Source of the DNA: Acidobacteriota bacterium
GTDB lineage: Bacteria > Acidobacteriota > UBA6911 > JACQSX01
NCBI GenBank assembly: GCA_016199665.1
Contig: JACQGG010000212.1
Span: forward strand, 1-9,231
DNA: 9,231 bases
Reading direction: 5' to 3'
Shown here: one piece after another, positions 1 to 5,485 of the stretch
Position numbering within the stretch: the first letter of the stretch is position 1
Layout of the letters: every line of letters begins with the position of its first letter
Translations under genes and position numbers: made by a program
Notes under the pieces: model-generated
Seen by the model: only the letters and a program-made list of their open reading frames with translations
Databases searched by the model: none
Told to the model about the DNA's origin: nothing

Positions 1-474
1 CCCGATCAGCAGATAGCTGCACAGCCCCACCCCTTCCCACCCCACAAACATCAGTAGATAGTTGTCCGCCAGGACCAGAACCGCCATGGCGCTGATGAAA
101 AGGTTTAGATATGCAAAGAACCGGTAATAACCGGAGTCGCCTGCCATGTATCCTGTCGCATAAATGTGGATCAGGAATCCGACCCCGGTAACGACCAGAA
201 TCATGATCATCGAAAGCGGGTCGAGCAGAAAGGAGAAACGGGCTTGAAAACTTCCGGCGGAGATCCAGACGTACAACGTCTGCACAAAGTGCCGCTGGGA
301 AGGAGGAACTCCCGCCAGCGCCTGAAAACACCCCAGGGCGATGACAAAAGAAAGACCCACCAGACCGCAGGAAATTGCTGAGATCAGCTTTCTCCCCAGG
401 AGCCTTCCCAGAATACCGTTCAAGGCAGCGCCTGCCAGGGGGAGAACCGGAATCAGGTAAAGCAGTCTCAGCAT
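1..474 (-). CDS. nuoL: NADH-quinone oxidoreductase subunit L, N-terminal part (gene runs off the left edge)
   Basis: NuoL is the large antiporter-like membrane subunit of respiratory complex I and helps pump protons across the inner membrane. Only the first 158 codons lie in the window; the rest is beyond position 1. Visible family marks are a hydrophobic N-terminus (MLRLLYLIPVLPLAGAALNG), the segment DPLSMIMILVVTGVGFLIH (about residues 85-103) followed by IYATGYM, and LADNYLLMFVGWEGVGLCSY (about 135-154). The glutamate in GWEGVG (residue 147) matches the conserved essential Glu of the antiporter-like subunits. The ATG at 474 begins 4 nt after the nuoK stop, with AGGT just upstream as a weak ribosome site, so the two genes are almost certainly cotranscribed. 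NuoM and NuoN would be expected next, outside the window. The identification is secure from the motifs and from the J-K-L order. Confidence 0.96.
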   Translation of the reverse strand, partial: MLRLLYLIPVLPLAGAALNGILGRLLGRKLISAISCGLVGLSFVIALGCFQALAGVPPSQRHFVQTLYVWISAGSFQARFSFLLDPLSMIMILVVTGVGFLIHIYATGYMAGDSGYYRFFAYLNLFISAMAVLVLADNYLLMFVGWEGVGLCSYLLIG

Positions 475-478
475 GAAC

Positions 479-781
479 CTACCACTTCATTACGTTGGCA
501 TCGTCGACATTGAGGGTTTCCCGATTCCGGTACAGGGCGACAATAATGCCGAGTCCGACCGCCGCCTCTGCCGCTGCCACCGTCATGACAAAGAAAACGA
601 AAATCTGACCGTGGAGCTCCCCCAAGAAGCGCGAAAATGCGACGAAAGTCAGGTTTGCGGCGTTGAGCATCAACTCAATGCAAAGGAACATTGTGATGAC
701 GTTGCGCCGCACGAGCACGCCCGCTGTCCCGATGCAGAAGAGAGCCGCCGCAACCACCAGGTAGTGCTGGATCGGAATCAT
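479..781 (-). CDS. nuoK: NADH-quinone oxidoreductase subunit K
   Basis: NuoK is a small three-helix membrane subunit of complex I (MrpC-like) on the proton path next to NuoJ and NuoA. The 100-residue length is typical of the family. Helix 1 covers about residues 7-24. Helix 2 carries MFLCIELMLNAANL with the conserved membrane Glu at residue 36. Helix 3 carries FFVMTVAAAEAAVGLGI with the second conserved Glu at residue 72. Both glutamates fall at the same positions as in the Escherichia coli protein. The start overlaps the end of nuoJ in a 4-nt ATGA, and the stop is 4 nt before nuoL, indicating tight translational coupling. Nothing looks degenerate. Confidence 0.97.
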   Translation of the reverse strand: MIPIQHYLVVAAALFCIGTAGVLVRRNVITMFLCIELMLNAANLTFVAFSRFLGELHGQIFVFFVMTVAAAEAAVGLGIIVALYRNRETLNVDDANVMKW

Positions 782-1269
782 AGCTTTTTCTTTGCCAGAA
801 CAATGGCTCCCAGGACCGCAACCAGGATCAGAATAGACGTCACTTCAAACGGCAAAAGGTAGTTGGAAAACAGTTCAATGCCGATCGCGGCAATCCCGGA
901 TGGAGCGCCCAACCCGGCGCCGTCAAAAGCGGGGCGGTACGAGGCTGCGGCGCGCCAGATCAGCACCCCGAGCAGATAGACCAGCGGGACAGCCGCATAG
1001 CCAACCCGTCGCGCCGGAGCGGCGAATTTCTCAGACGTTGGGTCCAGCAGCATGATCACAAACAGGAAAAGCACCATGATGGCACCGGCGTAGATGATGA
1101 CCTGCACGACGGCAATGAAAGTCGCCTCAAGCTGGACATAGAGCAGGGCCAGCGCGCCCAGGCAAACCACCAGTGATAGGGCGCTGGAGATTGTTTTTCT
1201 CTGTAATACCACACTCAACGCTGAAATAAGCGCGGTCGCCGCGCACAGGTAAAAGAAGACAACTGTCAT
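778..1269 (-). CDS. nuoJ: NADH-quinone oxidoreductase subunit J
   Basis: NuoJ is a five-helix membrane subunit of complex I whose third helix takes part in coupling quinone reduction to proton pumping. At 163 residues the length is normal for bacterial NuoJ. The signature is the third-helix region LEATFIAVVQVIIYAGAIMV (residues 47-66) running into LFLFVIMLL, and the C-terminal segment LLPFEVTSILILVAVLGAIV (138-157) ending in a lysine-rich tail. The start at 1269 is ATG. An in-frame TGA lies only six codons upstream (minus strand), so no longer N-terminus is possible and the gene does not continue from a fused nuoI. No good ribosome site precedes the start. It is the first gene of the nuoJ-K-L run and diverges from thiS. 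The usual nuoH-nuoI genes are not upstream. Confidence 0.96.
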   Translation of the reverse strand: MTVVFFYLCAATALISALSVVLQRKTISSALSLVVCLGALALLYVQLEATFIAVVQVIIYAGAIMVLFLFVIMLLDPTSEKFAAPARRVGYAAVPLVYLLGVLIWRAAASYRPAFDGAGLGAPSGIAAIGIELFSNYLLPFEVTSILILVAVLGAIVLAKKKL

Positions 1270-1425
1270 TTCTGCGCAAAGCCGTCACATCGCCGGCACT
1301 TTCACCCCGCCCCCCGTCCAGCCGATTACAGCTCAGGCGGAGGTTCGCGACGAAATTGTCGCCCGGGGCGGCGTTGTCTGTTCCGACCGGGGAATGCTAT
1401 CATATCTTTTTCTGAGAAACGCCCG
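1270..1425. other. divergent nuoJ / thiS intergenic region
   Basis: This 156-nt stretch separates the divergent nuoJ and thiS genes and must hold the start signals of both transcription units unless nuoJ is read through from farther away. On the minus strand the only nuoJ promoter candidate I see is TGTAAT at 1325-1330 (five of six matches to a -10 box) with a poor -35 match (TCGTCG) 17 nt upstream. This is weak. On the plus strand a better candidate is listed separately. No RNA gene or credible small reading frame was found. Confidence 0.5.
1374..1403 (+). promoter_or_regulatory. candidate sigma-70-type promoter of thiS
   Basis: A -35-like TTGTCT at 1374-1379 is separated by 18 nt from a -10-like TATCAT at 1398-1403. 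The latter matches the consensus at five of six positions and is preceded by TGC, the extended -10 pattern. Predicted transcription would start near 1410, leaving a leader of only about 16 nt before the thiS GTG. This is pattern matching by eye and has not been scored. Confidence 0.4.
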
Positions 1426-1635
1426 GTGAATGACCTGCACCTCACGGTTAATGGAGATCCCAAGACGGTTCCGGAACCGACCAGTGTTGCACAGCTTGTG
1501 CAGATGCTGGAATTGAAGAACGACAGAGTCGCCGTTGAGCTCAACCGCAACATCGTACCTCGACGCGGATGGGGCGAAACCGCCCTCAAGTCAGGCGACC
1601 GGCTGGAGATTGTTCATTTTGTGGGAGGTGGGTAG
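1426..1635 (+). CDS. thiS: thiamine biosynthesis sulfur carrier protein ThiS
   Basis: ThiS is a small ubiquitin-fold protein whose C-terminal glycine is adenylated by ThiF and converted to a thiocarboxylate, which donates sulfur to ThiG for the thiazole ring of thiamine. The 69-residue product has the family pattern: an early beta strand LTVNGDP, the middle segment RVAVELNRNIVPR, and LKSGDRLEIVHFVGGG ending in the required Gly-Gly. The start is a GTG at 1426. No in-frame ATG is available and the N-terminus would otherwise be too long. The upstream ribosome site is weak (GAGAAA). The stop lies 2 nt before the thiG start, and the 3' end of thiS carries the thiG ribosome site, so the pair is cotranscribed. 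No thiF, thiH or thiO is seen in the window. Confidence 0.93.
   Translation: MNDLHLTVNGDPKTVPEPTSVAQLVQMLELKNDRVAVELNRNIVPRRGWGETALKSGDRLEIVHFVGGG
1624..1630 (+). promoter_or_regulatory. strong ribosome binding site that fixes the thiG start
   Basis: GGAGGTG inside the last codons of thiS, including the Gly-Gly codons, lies 7 nt before the GTG at 1638. This is close to the ideal Shine-Dalgarno sequence and spacing. It supports GTG 1638 as the thiG start over the in-frame ATG at 1569, which lies well inside thiS. Confidence 0.8.
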
Positions 1636-1637
1636 CG

Positions 1638-2426
1638 GTGGCGACGATACGAGACGATGCTCTGGAGATCGCGGGTCGCAAGATCCGATCTCGATTGTTT
1701 GTTGGGACCGGCAAATACGCCAGTATTCAGCAAATGAAGGAGGCGCTCGAGATGAGCGGCGCCGAAGTGGTCACGGTTGCGGTTCGTCGGGTCAATATTT
1801 CAGACCGTTCTCGGGAATCGCTTCTGGACGCCATCGATCCGAAAAAATACTTCCTGCTGCCGAATACAGCCGGCTGCTACACCGCTGAAGACGCAATTCG
1901 CTACGCGCGGCTGGGTCGGGAAGCGGGTCTTTCCAATTGGGTGAAGCTGGAGGTCATTGGCGACGAGCGAACACTATATCCGGACAATGAGGCATTGCTG
2001 GAAGCGACGCGAGCGCTGGTCAAGGAGGGCTTCGTGGTGCTTCCCTATACAACCGATGACCCGGTCACCGCTCGAAAACTCGAGGATCTGGGCGCTGCCG
2101 CCGTCATGCCGCTGGGCGCCCCGATCGGATCCGGCCTGGGAATTCAAAACGCCAATAACATTCGAATCATCAAGGAAGCCTCGCGGGTGCCGGTGATCGT
2201 TGACGCCGGGGTCGGGACCGCCTCGGATGCCTCGATCGCTATGGAACTGGGATGCGACGCGGTGCTGATAAATACCGGCATCGCGGGGGCCCAGGATCCG
2301 GTATGCATGGCTGAAGCCATGGGGCTGGCTGTTCGAGCGGGGCGGCTCGCTTACCTTGCGGGGCGGATTCCCAGAAAGTCGTATGCCACGGCCAGTACCC
2401 CCTCCGAAGGGATGGTTGCCCGCTAG
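1638..2426 (+). CDS. thiG: thiazole synthase ThiG
   Basis: ThiG is a TIM-barrel cytoplasmic enzyme that joins 1-deoxy-D-xylulose 5-phosphate, the ThiS thiocarboxylate and dehydroglycine into the thiazole phosphate of thiamine. From the GTG at 1638 the product is 262 residues, the usual family length. Motifs in order: FVGTGKY (21-27), VTVAVRRVN (45-53), LLPNTAGC (73-80), NWVKLEVIGD (100-109) with the Schiff-base lysine at residue 103, VLPYTTDDP (134-142), MPLGAPIGSG (157-166), IVDAGVGTASDA (187-198) and NTGIAGAQDP (212-221). The phosphate-binding glycine loops are intact. An in-frame ATG at 1569 would add 23 residues encoded within thiS, but the strong ribosome site just before 1638 and the family alignment argue against it. 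It forms a two-gene unit with thiS. After the stop there are 110 nt before aroB. Confidence 0.96.
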   Translation: MATIRDDALEIAGRKIRSRLFVGTGKYASIQQMKEALEMSGAEVVTVAVRRVNISDRSRESLLDAIDPKKYFLLPNTAGCYTAEDAIRYARLGREAGLSNWVKLEVIGDERTLYPDNEALLEATRALVKEGFVVLPYTTDDPVTARKLEDLGAAAVMPLGAPIGSGLGIQNANNIRIIKEASRVPVIVDAGVGTASDASIAMELGCDAVLINTGIAGAQDPVCMAEAMGLAVRAGRLAYLAGRIPRKSYATASTPSEGMVAR

Positions 2427-2495
2427 CCCGCGTTCTTGGCGGCCTTTGCGATTGGGCTTTTCAAAACTTCCCACGGAGCCAAAGGAGAACGAACC

Positions 2496-2585
2496 GTGTC
2501 CCTGCCACGGCGGGAGCGAGTCCCGGAGCCTGGGAAATGCCTGACGTCACAATTGCGCTGGGAGACCGATCCTACCCGGCCATAA
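2496..2585 (+). CDS. possible 29-codon leader ORF overlapping the aroB start (speculative)
   Basis: In the thiG-aroB gap a good ribosome site, AAAGGAG at 2481-2487, sits 8 nt before a GTG at 2496. The reading frame runs 29 codons and stops with TAA at 2583-2585, about 47 nt inside aroB in another frame. The predicted peptide (begins MSLPRRERVPEPGKCLTSQL) has no recognisable domain and no run of aromatic residues of the kind seen in attenuator leaders. It could be a coupling or leader peptide for aroB, or the ribosome site could be chance. The aroB ATG at 2537 has its own GGAG at 2525-2528, so aroB does not need it. Confidence 0.2.
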   Translation: MSLPRRERVPEPGKCLTSQLRWETDPTRP

Positions 2586-3595
2586 TCGAAGCCGGACTTG
2601 CCACGCGCATTCCGCAAGCGCTGGAGCGGATCGCTCCTTCCCAGCGATACTTCGTCATTACCGACGCCAACGTCTGGTCCCTCTACGCGGAGATGTTCCC
2701 ACCAGCAAACGGCCGCTATCAGCTTTTCATCGTTGCTCCCGGTGAGAGTTCCAAGACCACGGATTCACTCAATTCGATCTGGACATTTCTGCTGGAACGT
2801 GGGGCCGAGCGGAGCCACGTTGTGGTGGCCTTTGGAGGTGGGGTTGTTGGAGACCTGGCCGGCTTTGCCGCATCGACGGTATTGCGCGGGATTCGATTGG
2901 TCCAGCTCCCCACGACGTTGCTGGCTCAGGTGGATGCCTCCATCGGCGGAAAGACCGGTGTCAACCATCCGCTCGGCAAGAACCTGCTGGGAGCGTTCTA
3001 TCAACCGGTCGCGGTTCTGATCGACCCGCATTTTCTGCGGACCCTGCCCCAGTCTGAATTTCAGTCAGGCATGTATGAAATTATCAAGTATGCGCTGATT
3101 GAAAAAAACGGCCTGTATGAACAACTGACCGGCATGAACTGGAGCCGTGAGACCGACTTGACGGCGGTCATTGAGGCGTGCGTGCGATGCAAGGCGCGCG
3201 TGGTGGCTGCCGACGAGCAGGAGTCGGGACGGCGCATGATCCTGAACTTCGGACATACGCTGGGACACGCAATCGAGGTCGCCGGGGAGTTTCAATCCTG
3301 TACTCACGGACAGGCGGTCGGGTGGGGAATGTTGTTTGCCGCCTGCCTGTCGCGAGCCATGGGGCTTTGCGATGAAATGACCGAGCGCGCTATTGAAACG
3401 CTGGTGCGCCGGAACGGCGCCCTTCCCAGACTTCGCCATGACGCGGCAGCATTGACCGTAGCGATGCGCCGCGACAAGAAAGTTCGCGATGGCCTTCTCA
3501 CCTTTGTTCTTCCCAAGAACATCGGCGAAGTGGTGATTCAGGCGGGGATTCCGCATTCCCGGGTACAGGCACAGCTTGAGGCGTTTCTGTCGTGA
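2537..3595 (+). CDS. aroB: 3-dehydroquinate synthase
   Basis: AroB catalyses the second step of the shikimate pathway, turning DAHP into 3-dehydroquinate with NAD and a divalent metal. The 352-residue length is typical of the bacterial monofunctional enzyme. NAD-binding and substrate motifs are GGGVVGDLAGF (100-110) and PTTLLAQVDASIGGKTGVN (125-143). The three metal ligands are visible as Glu181 in MYEIIKYAL, His240 in NFGHTLGHAIE and His257 in THGQAVGWGM. One small departure is Tyr in place of the more common Ala just before Glu181. The ATG at 2537 has GGAG 8 nt upstream. The stop overlaps the next gene's start in GTGA, so aroB and the methyltransferase are translationally coupled. Chorismate made through this pathway feeds both aromatic amino acids and menaquinone. 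Confidence 0.96.
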   Translation: MPDVTIALGDRSYPAIIEAGLATRIPQALERIAPSQRYFVITDANVWSLYAEMFPPANGRYQLFIVAPGESSKTTDSLNSIWTFLLERGAERSHVVVAFGGGVVGDLAGFAASTVLRGIRLVQLPTTLLAQVDASIGGKTGVNHPLGKNLLGAFYQPVAVLIDPHFLRTLPQSEFQSGMYEIIKYALIEKNGLYEQLTGMNWSRETDLTAVIEACVRCKARVVAADEQESGRRMILNFGHTLGHAIEVAGEFQSCTHGQAVGWGMLFAACLSRAMGLCDEMTERAIETLVRRNGALPRLRHDAAALTVAMRRDKKVRDGLLTFVLPKNIGEVVIQAGIPHSRVQAQLEAFLS

Positions 3596-4302
3596 CCGAA
3601 ATCGACAAGCGGGCGCGCCGAATCCAGGAAATGTTTGCTTCCATCGCTCCGCGGTATGATTTGCTCAATCATCTTCTCTCCTTCAACATAGACCGGCTCT
3701 GGCGCCGGCGGCTGGTGGGTCGGCTCCAAGGTGTCAGGCCATCGAGTCGAGTCTTGGACGTGTGCACCGGAACGGGTGATCTTGCCATCCAGCTTTCCCG
3801 AAAGTGCGCCGTGGTGGGCGTGGATTTCTGCCAGCCAATGCTGGTCATTGCGCGGGACAAGATTCGAAGTCGACGCTTGTGCGACCGGATCGCGATCACA
3901 GGCGGAGACGCTCTGCGTCTCCCTTTCCGGGGGGGCTCCTTCGATGCCGTGACGGTCGCCTTCGGGGTTCGTAACCTGGAGAACCTGGAGCAGGGATTGC
4001 AGGAATTTGCCCGGGTGCTCCGGTCCGGTGGAGTTCTGGCCATCCTGGAGTTCACCAGGCCGGCGGTTCCAATTTTCCGGGAGTTGTTTCAGGTCTACTT
4101 CAACCACTGGGTTCCTGCCGTGGGGCGGGCAATTTCGGGGCGAGAGGGTCCGTATCGCTATCTCCCGGACTCGGTGAACGGTTTCCCGGACCAGGAGCGC
4201 CTCTCGACCCTGCTGGAACGCTGCGGTTTTTGTGAAGTCAGGTACGATAATTTCAGCGCGGGAATTGCCGCGCTTCACTTGGCGAGCAGGGCGGGACGAT
4301 AG
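3592..4302 (+). CDS. menG: UbiE/MenG-family quinone C-methyltransferase (probably demethylmenaquinone methyltransferase)
   Basis: This SAM-dependent class I methyltransferase adds the ring C-methyl group in the last step of menaquinone synthesis, or an equivalent ubiquinone step in organisms that make it. The 236-residue product shows the family order: FASIAPRYDLLNHLLSFNID (15-34) followed by RLWRR, the SAM-binding loop VLDVCTGTGDLA (54-65), the acidic end of strand 2 in GVDFCQPML (76-84), GDALRLPF (105-112), FDAVTVAFGVRNL (117-129), ILEFTRP (151-157) and the C-terminal YRYLPDSVNGFPD (188-200). The GTG start at 3592 overlaps the aroB stop by 4 nt, with GAGG about 10 nt upstream. Whether it acts on demethylmenaquinone or a ubiquinone precursor cannot be read from sequence. 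I favour menaquinone because of the suspected acidobacterial origin. Confidence 0.92.
   Translation: MTEIDKRARRIQEMFASIAPRYDLLNHLLSFNIDRLWRRRLVGRLQGVRPSSRVLDVCTGTGDLAIQLSRKCAVVGVDFCQPMLVIARDKIRSRRLCDRIAITGGDALRLPFRGGSFDAVTVAFGVRNLENLEQGLQEFARVLRSGGVLAILEFTRPAVPIFRELFQVYFNHWVPAVGRAISGREGPYRYLPDSVNGFPDQERLSTLLERCGFCEVRYDNFSAGIAALHLASRAGR
3904..3922 (+). repeat. 8-bp perfect inverted repeat inside menG
   Basis: GGAGACGC at 3904-3911 and GCGTCTCC at 3915-3922 are perfect complements around a 3-nt TCT loop, so the menG mRNA could form a tight hairpin here. It is in coding sequence (GDALRLPF region) and has no T-run after it, so it is not a terminator. About one such repeat is expected by chance in a window of this size. 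Confidence 0.45.
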
Positions 4303-4336
4303 GCTCACTCCATGGAAAGGTCATTTTGGACGGGCA

Positions 4337-4365
4337 TTGCAGTTAGCGGCAAACTCGGTTACGAT
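4337..4365 (+). promoter_or_regulatory. candidate promoter of the response-regulator gene
   Basis: In the 94-nt gap after menG, TTGCAG (4337-4342) and TACGAT (4360-4365) are spaced by 17 nt. The match is moderate at -10 (four of six) and poor at -35 (three of six). Transcription would begin near 4372, about 25 nt before the start codon. Read-through from menG is the alternative. Confidence 0.35.
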
Positions 4366-4396
4366 AGGGCTGAAAAGGGGAGTAAGGATGTGAGGG

Positions 4397-4762
4397 ATGC
4401 GAAAAGTCTTGGTAGTGGACGATGAGCCCGTTATTGTAAATCTCCTGAGAGAATTCCTGACGCGCAAGGACTACGAGGTCGTGACTGCCTCGAATGGAAT
4501 CGAGGCGCTGGAGAAGGTCAAGCAGGAAGACCCCAGCGTCGTGCTGCTGGACATCAACATGCCGGGGAAGAACGGACTGGATGTCTTGAAAGAAATAAAA
4601 GCATACAATCAAAACATTGGAATCATCATGGTCACGGCTCTTTCCGACCAGGCGATCGGGAGCGATGCTCTGAGGAGAGGCGCTTTCGACTACATCACCA
4701 AGCCATTTGACCTCGATTATCTGGAAAAGGTCCTTTGGTGGAAGTTGCAACTGATCGAATGA
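4397..4762 (+). CDS. stand-alone CheY-like response regulator (receiver domain only)
   Basis: The 121-residue product is a single receiver domain with no output domain, so it should act by protein-protein contact or as a phosphorelay intermediate. All catalytic residues are visible: the acidic pair Asp8-Asp9 in VLVVDDEP, the phosphoacceptor Asp52 in LLDINMPG, Thr80 in MVTAL and Lys102 in YITKPFD. The C-terminus YLEKVLWWKLQLIE is aromatic and could form the alpha-5 binding face. The ATG at 4397 is preceded by AAGGA (4384-4388) at 8 nt. An ATG TGA pair sits just upstream (4388-4393) and codes nothing. No histidine kinase is in the window, so the partner is unknown. It converges with the exported-protein gene, with only 10 nt between their stop codons. 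Control of the neighbouring pilus operon is possible but only by proximity. Confidence 0.92.
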   Translation: MRKVLVVDDEPVIVNLLREFLTRKDYEVVTASNGIEALEKVKQEDPSVVLLDINMPGKNGLDVLKEIKAYNQNIGIIMVTALSDQAIGSDALRRGAFDYITKPFDLDYLEKVLWWKLQLIE

Positions 4763-4790
4763 CCCTGCCCGCTTATCTGCGCGGGTCGGG
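4763..4790. terminator. possible bidirectional hairpin between convergent genes
   Basis: Between the receiver gene and the convergent exported-protein gene, CCCGC (4768-4772) pairs with GCGGG (4781-4785) around an 8-nt loop. Past a small mismatch the stem can extend through CCC (4763-4765) with GGG (4788-4790). The hairpin contains the TAA stop of the minus-strand gene. There is no T-run on either side, so intrinsic termination would be weak. Position is the main support. Confidence 0.3.
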
Positions 4791-5372
4791 CCCCGGCGGC
4801 GCCGAATCCGCAGGCTCCTGCTGAGTCCAGGACGCAGGAACATTTGCTTTCCGTGCTCTTTCTTCAAGCGCCTTTAGGTCACTTCCAGACTTGGCGGTCG
4901 CTTCTTTGGCCTCCTCGTTCTCCAGCAATAGGCGGTTCATCTCCTGCTCGATCAAACCGCGCGTGCTGGCGTCACTTTCGGTGAAAAACCGGTTGCGCAA
5001 CTGGTTAATTCGAAGCTCCAGCGCCAGCGCTCGGTTCTCGGCAAGCTTAACTTGTAAACGCGCCTGGTGAAACAGGCTCCGCCAATGTTGCTCCTGCTGC
5101 CTCTGCAGCGACGGCGCCATTTCTCCCTCAACTTGCGCCGCCGTCCCAGGATGGCCGGCCGGAAATTCAGCGGCCGCTGGAGGGGGGATTCCGCGTGTGA
5201 TCTTCCCCTTATTCAGAGTCTTCAGATCCTCGGTCCGGATGATGCGCACGGCTTTCGTCTGTTTTGCTCTTCTCTCCCGCTCTTTTCTCGCCAGATCACC
5301 CAAAGATTGGGCCGCAGCGCTGCAACTGAATAGGAAATCTACTGCAACGACCAGAGTCGCAAAGCGCACCAT
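4773..5372 (-). CDS. exported coiled-coil protein of unknown function
   Basis: I do not recognise a named family. From the ATG at 5372 the product is 199 residues. It starts with a clear Sec signal peptide, a short MVR n-region and a hydrophobic core FATLVVAVDFLF, with a likely signal peptidase I site after SAAA (about residue 21). Next comes a charged, basic helix SLGDLARKERERRAKQTK (about 23-40), then RTEDLK (46-51), a Pro/Ala/Gly-rich linker (about 62-85), and a long helical, probably coiled-coil region (about 87-175) rich in Arg, Gln, Leu and Glu, ending in ANVPASW before a Pro-rich tail. Proteins beginning LGDLARKER after the signal peptide and ending with a VPxxW-like motif are, from memory, common among uncharacterised acidobacterial exported proteins. 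An in-frame ATG at 5414 would add 14 residues and is possible. It follows pilX by 113 nt on the same strand and may be the last gene of that operon. Confidence 0.75.
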   Translation of the reverse strand: MVRFATLVVAVDFLFSCSAAAQSLGDLARKERERRAKQTKAVRIIRTEDLKTLNKGKITRGIPPPAAAEFPAGHPGTAAQVEGEMAPSLQRQQEQHWRSLFHQARLQVKLAENRALALELRINQLRNRFFTESDASTRGLIEQEMNRLLLENEEAKEATAKSGSDLKALEERARKANVPASWTQQEPADSAPPGPDPRR

Positions 5373-5409
5373 CAGAGTGGGACACTTGATCACTACTTTC
5401 ACGAGACAG

Positions 5410-5435
5410 AGCATAGCAAAGCCCCCGGGTGACAA
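5410..5435 (-). promoter_or_regulatory. weak promoter candidate before the exported-protein gene
   Basis: On the minus strand TTGTCA (5430-5435) is followed by TGC and TATGCT (5410-5415), an extended -10-like pattern, but the spacer is only 14 nt. If real it would place transcription initiation near 5402 and would favour the ATG at 5372 over the one at 5414, which lies inside the -10 box. Read-through from pilX is an equally good explanation. Confidence 0.2.
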
Positions 5436-5485
5436 GCGACACCAACTACTTTCCGGCGCAAGACGACTTTGACCGCCACCGCAGA

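Noticed and set aside
473..862. Plus-strand open frame opposite nuoK
   Set aside because: nuoK is unmistakable with both conserved glutamates; the antisense product is a charged, motif-free sequence.
2425..2461. AGCCC / GGGCT pair followed by TTT after the thiG stop, as a terminator
   Set aside because: Only 5 bp of stem with a loop of about 24 nt and a run of four T, so too weak to call.
3538..4308. Long minus-strand open frame (256 codons) opposite menG
   Set aside because: It is antisense to a confidently identified gene, the product is rich in Arg/Pro/Ser/His with no domain pattern, and it is explained by the GC-rich codon bias of menG.
5150..5180. Neighbouring rare-cutter-like palindromes (GGCCGGCC and GCGGCCGC), possible cloning junction
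   Set aside because: Both lie in frame within an Ala/Pro-rich linker of a coherent gene in a GC-rich genome; no vector sequence is seen.
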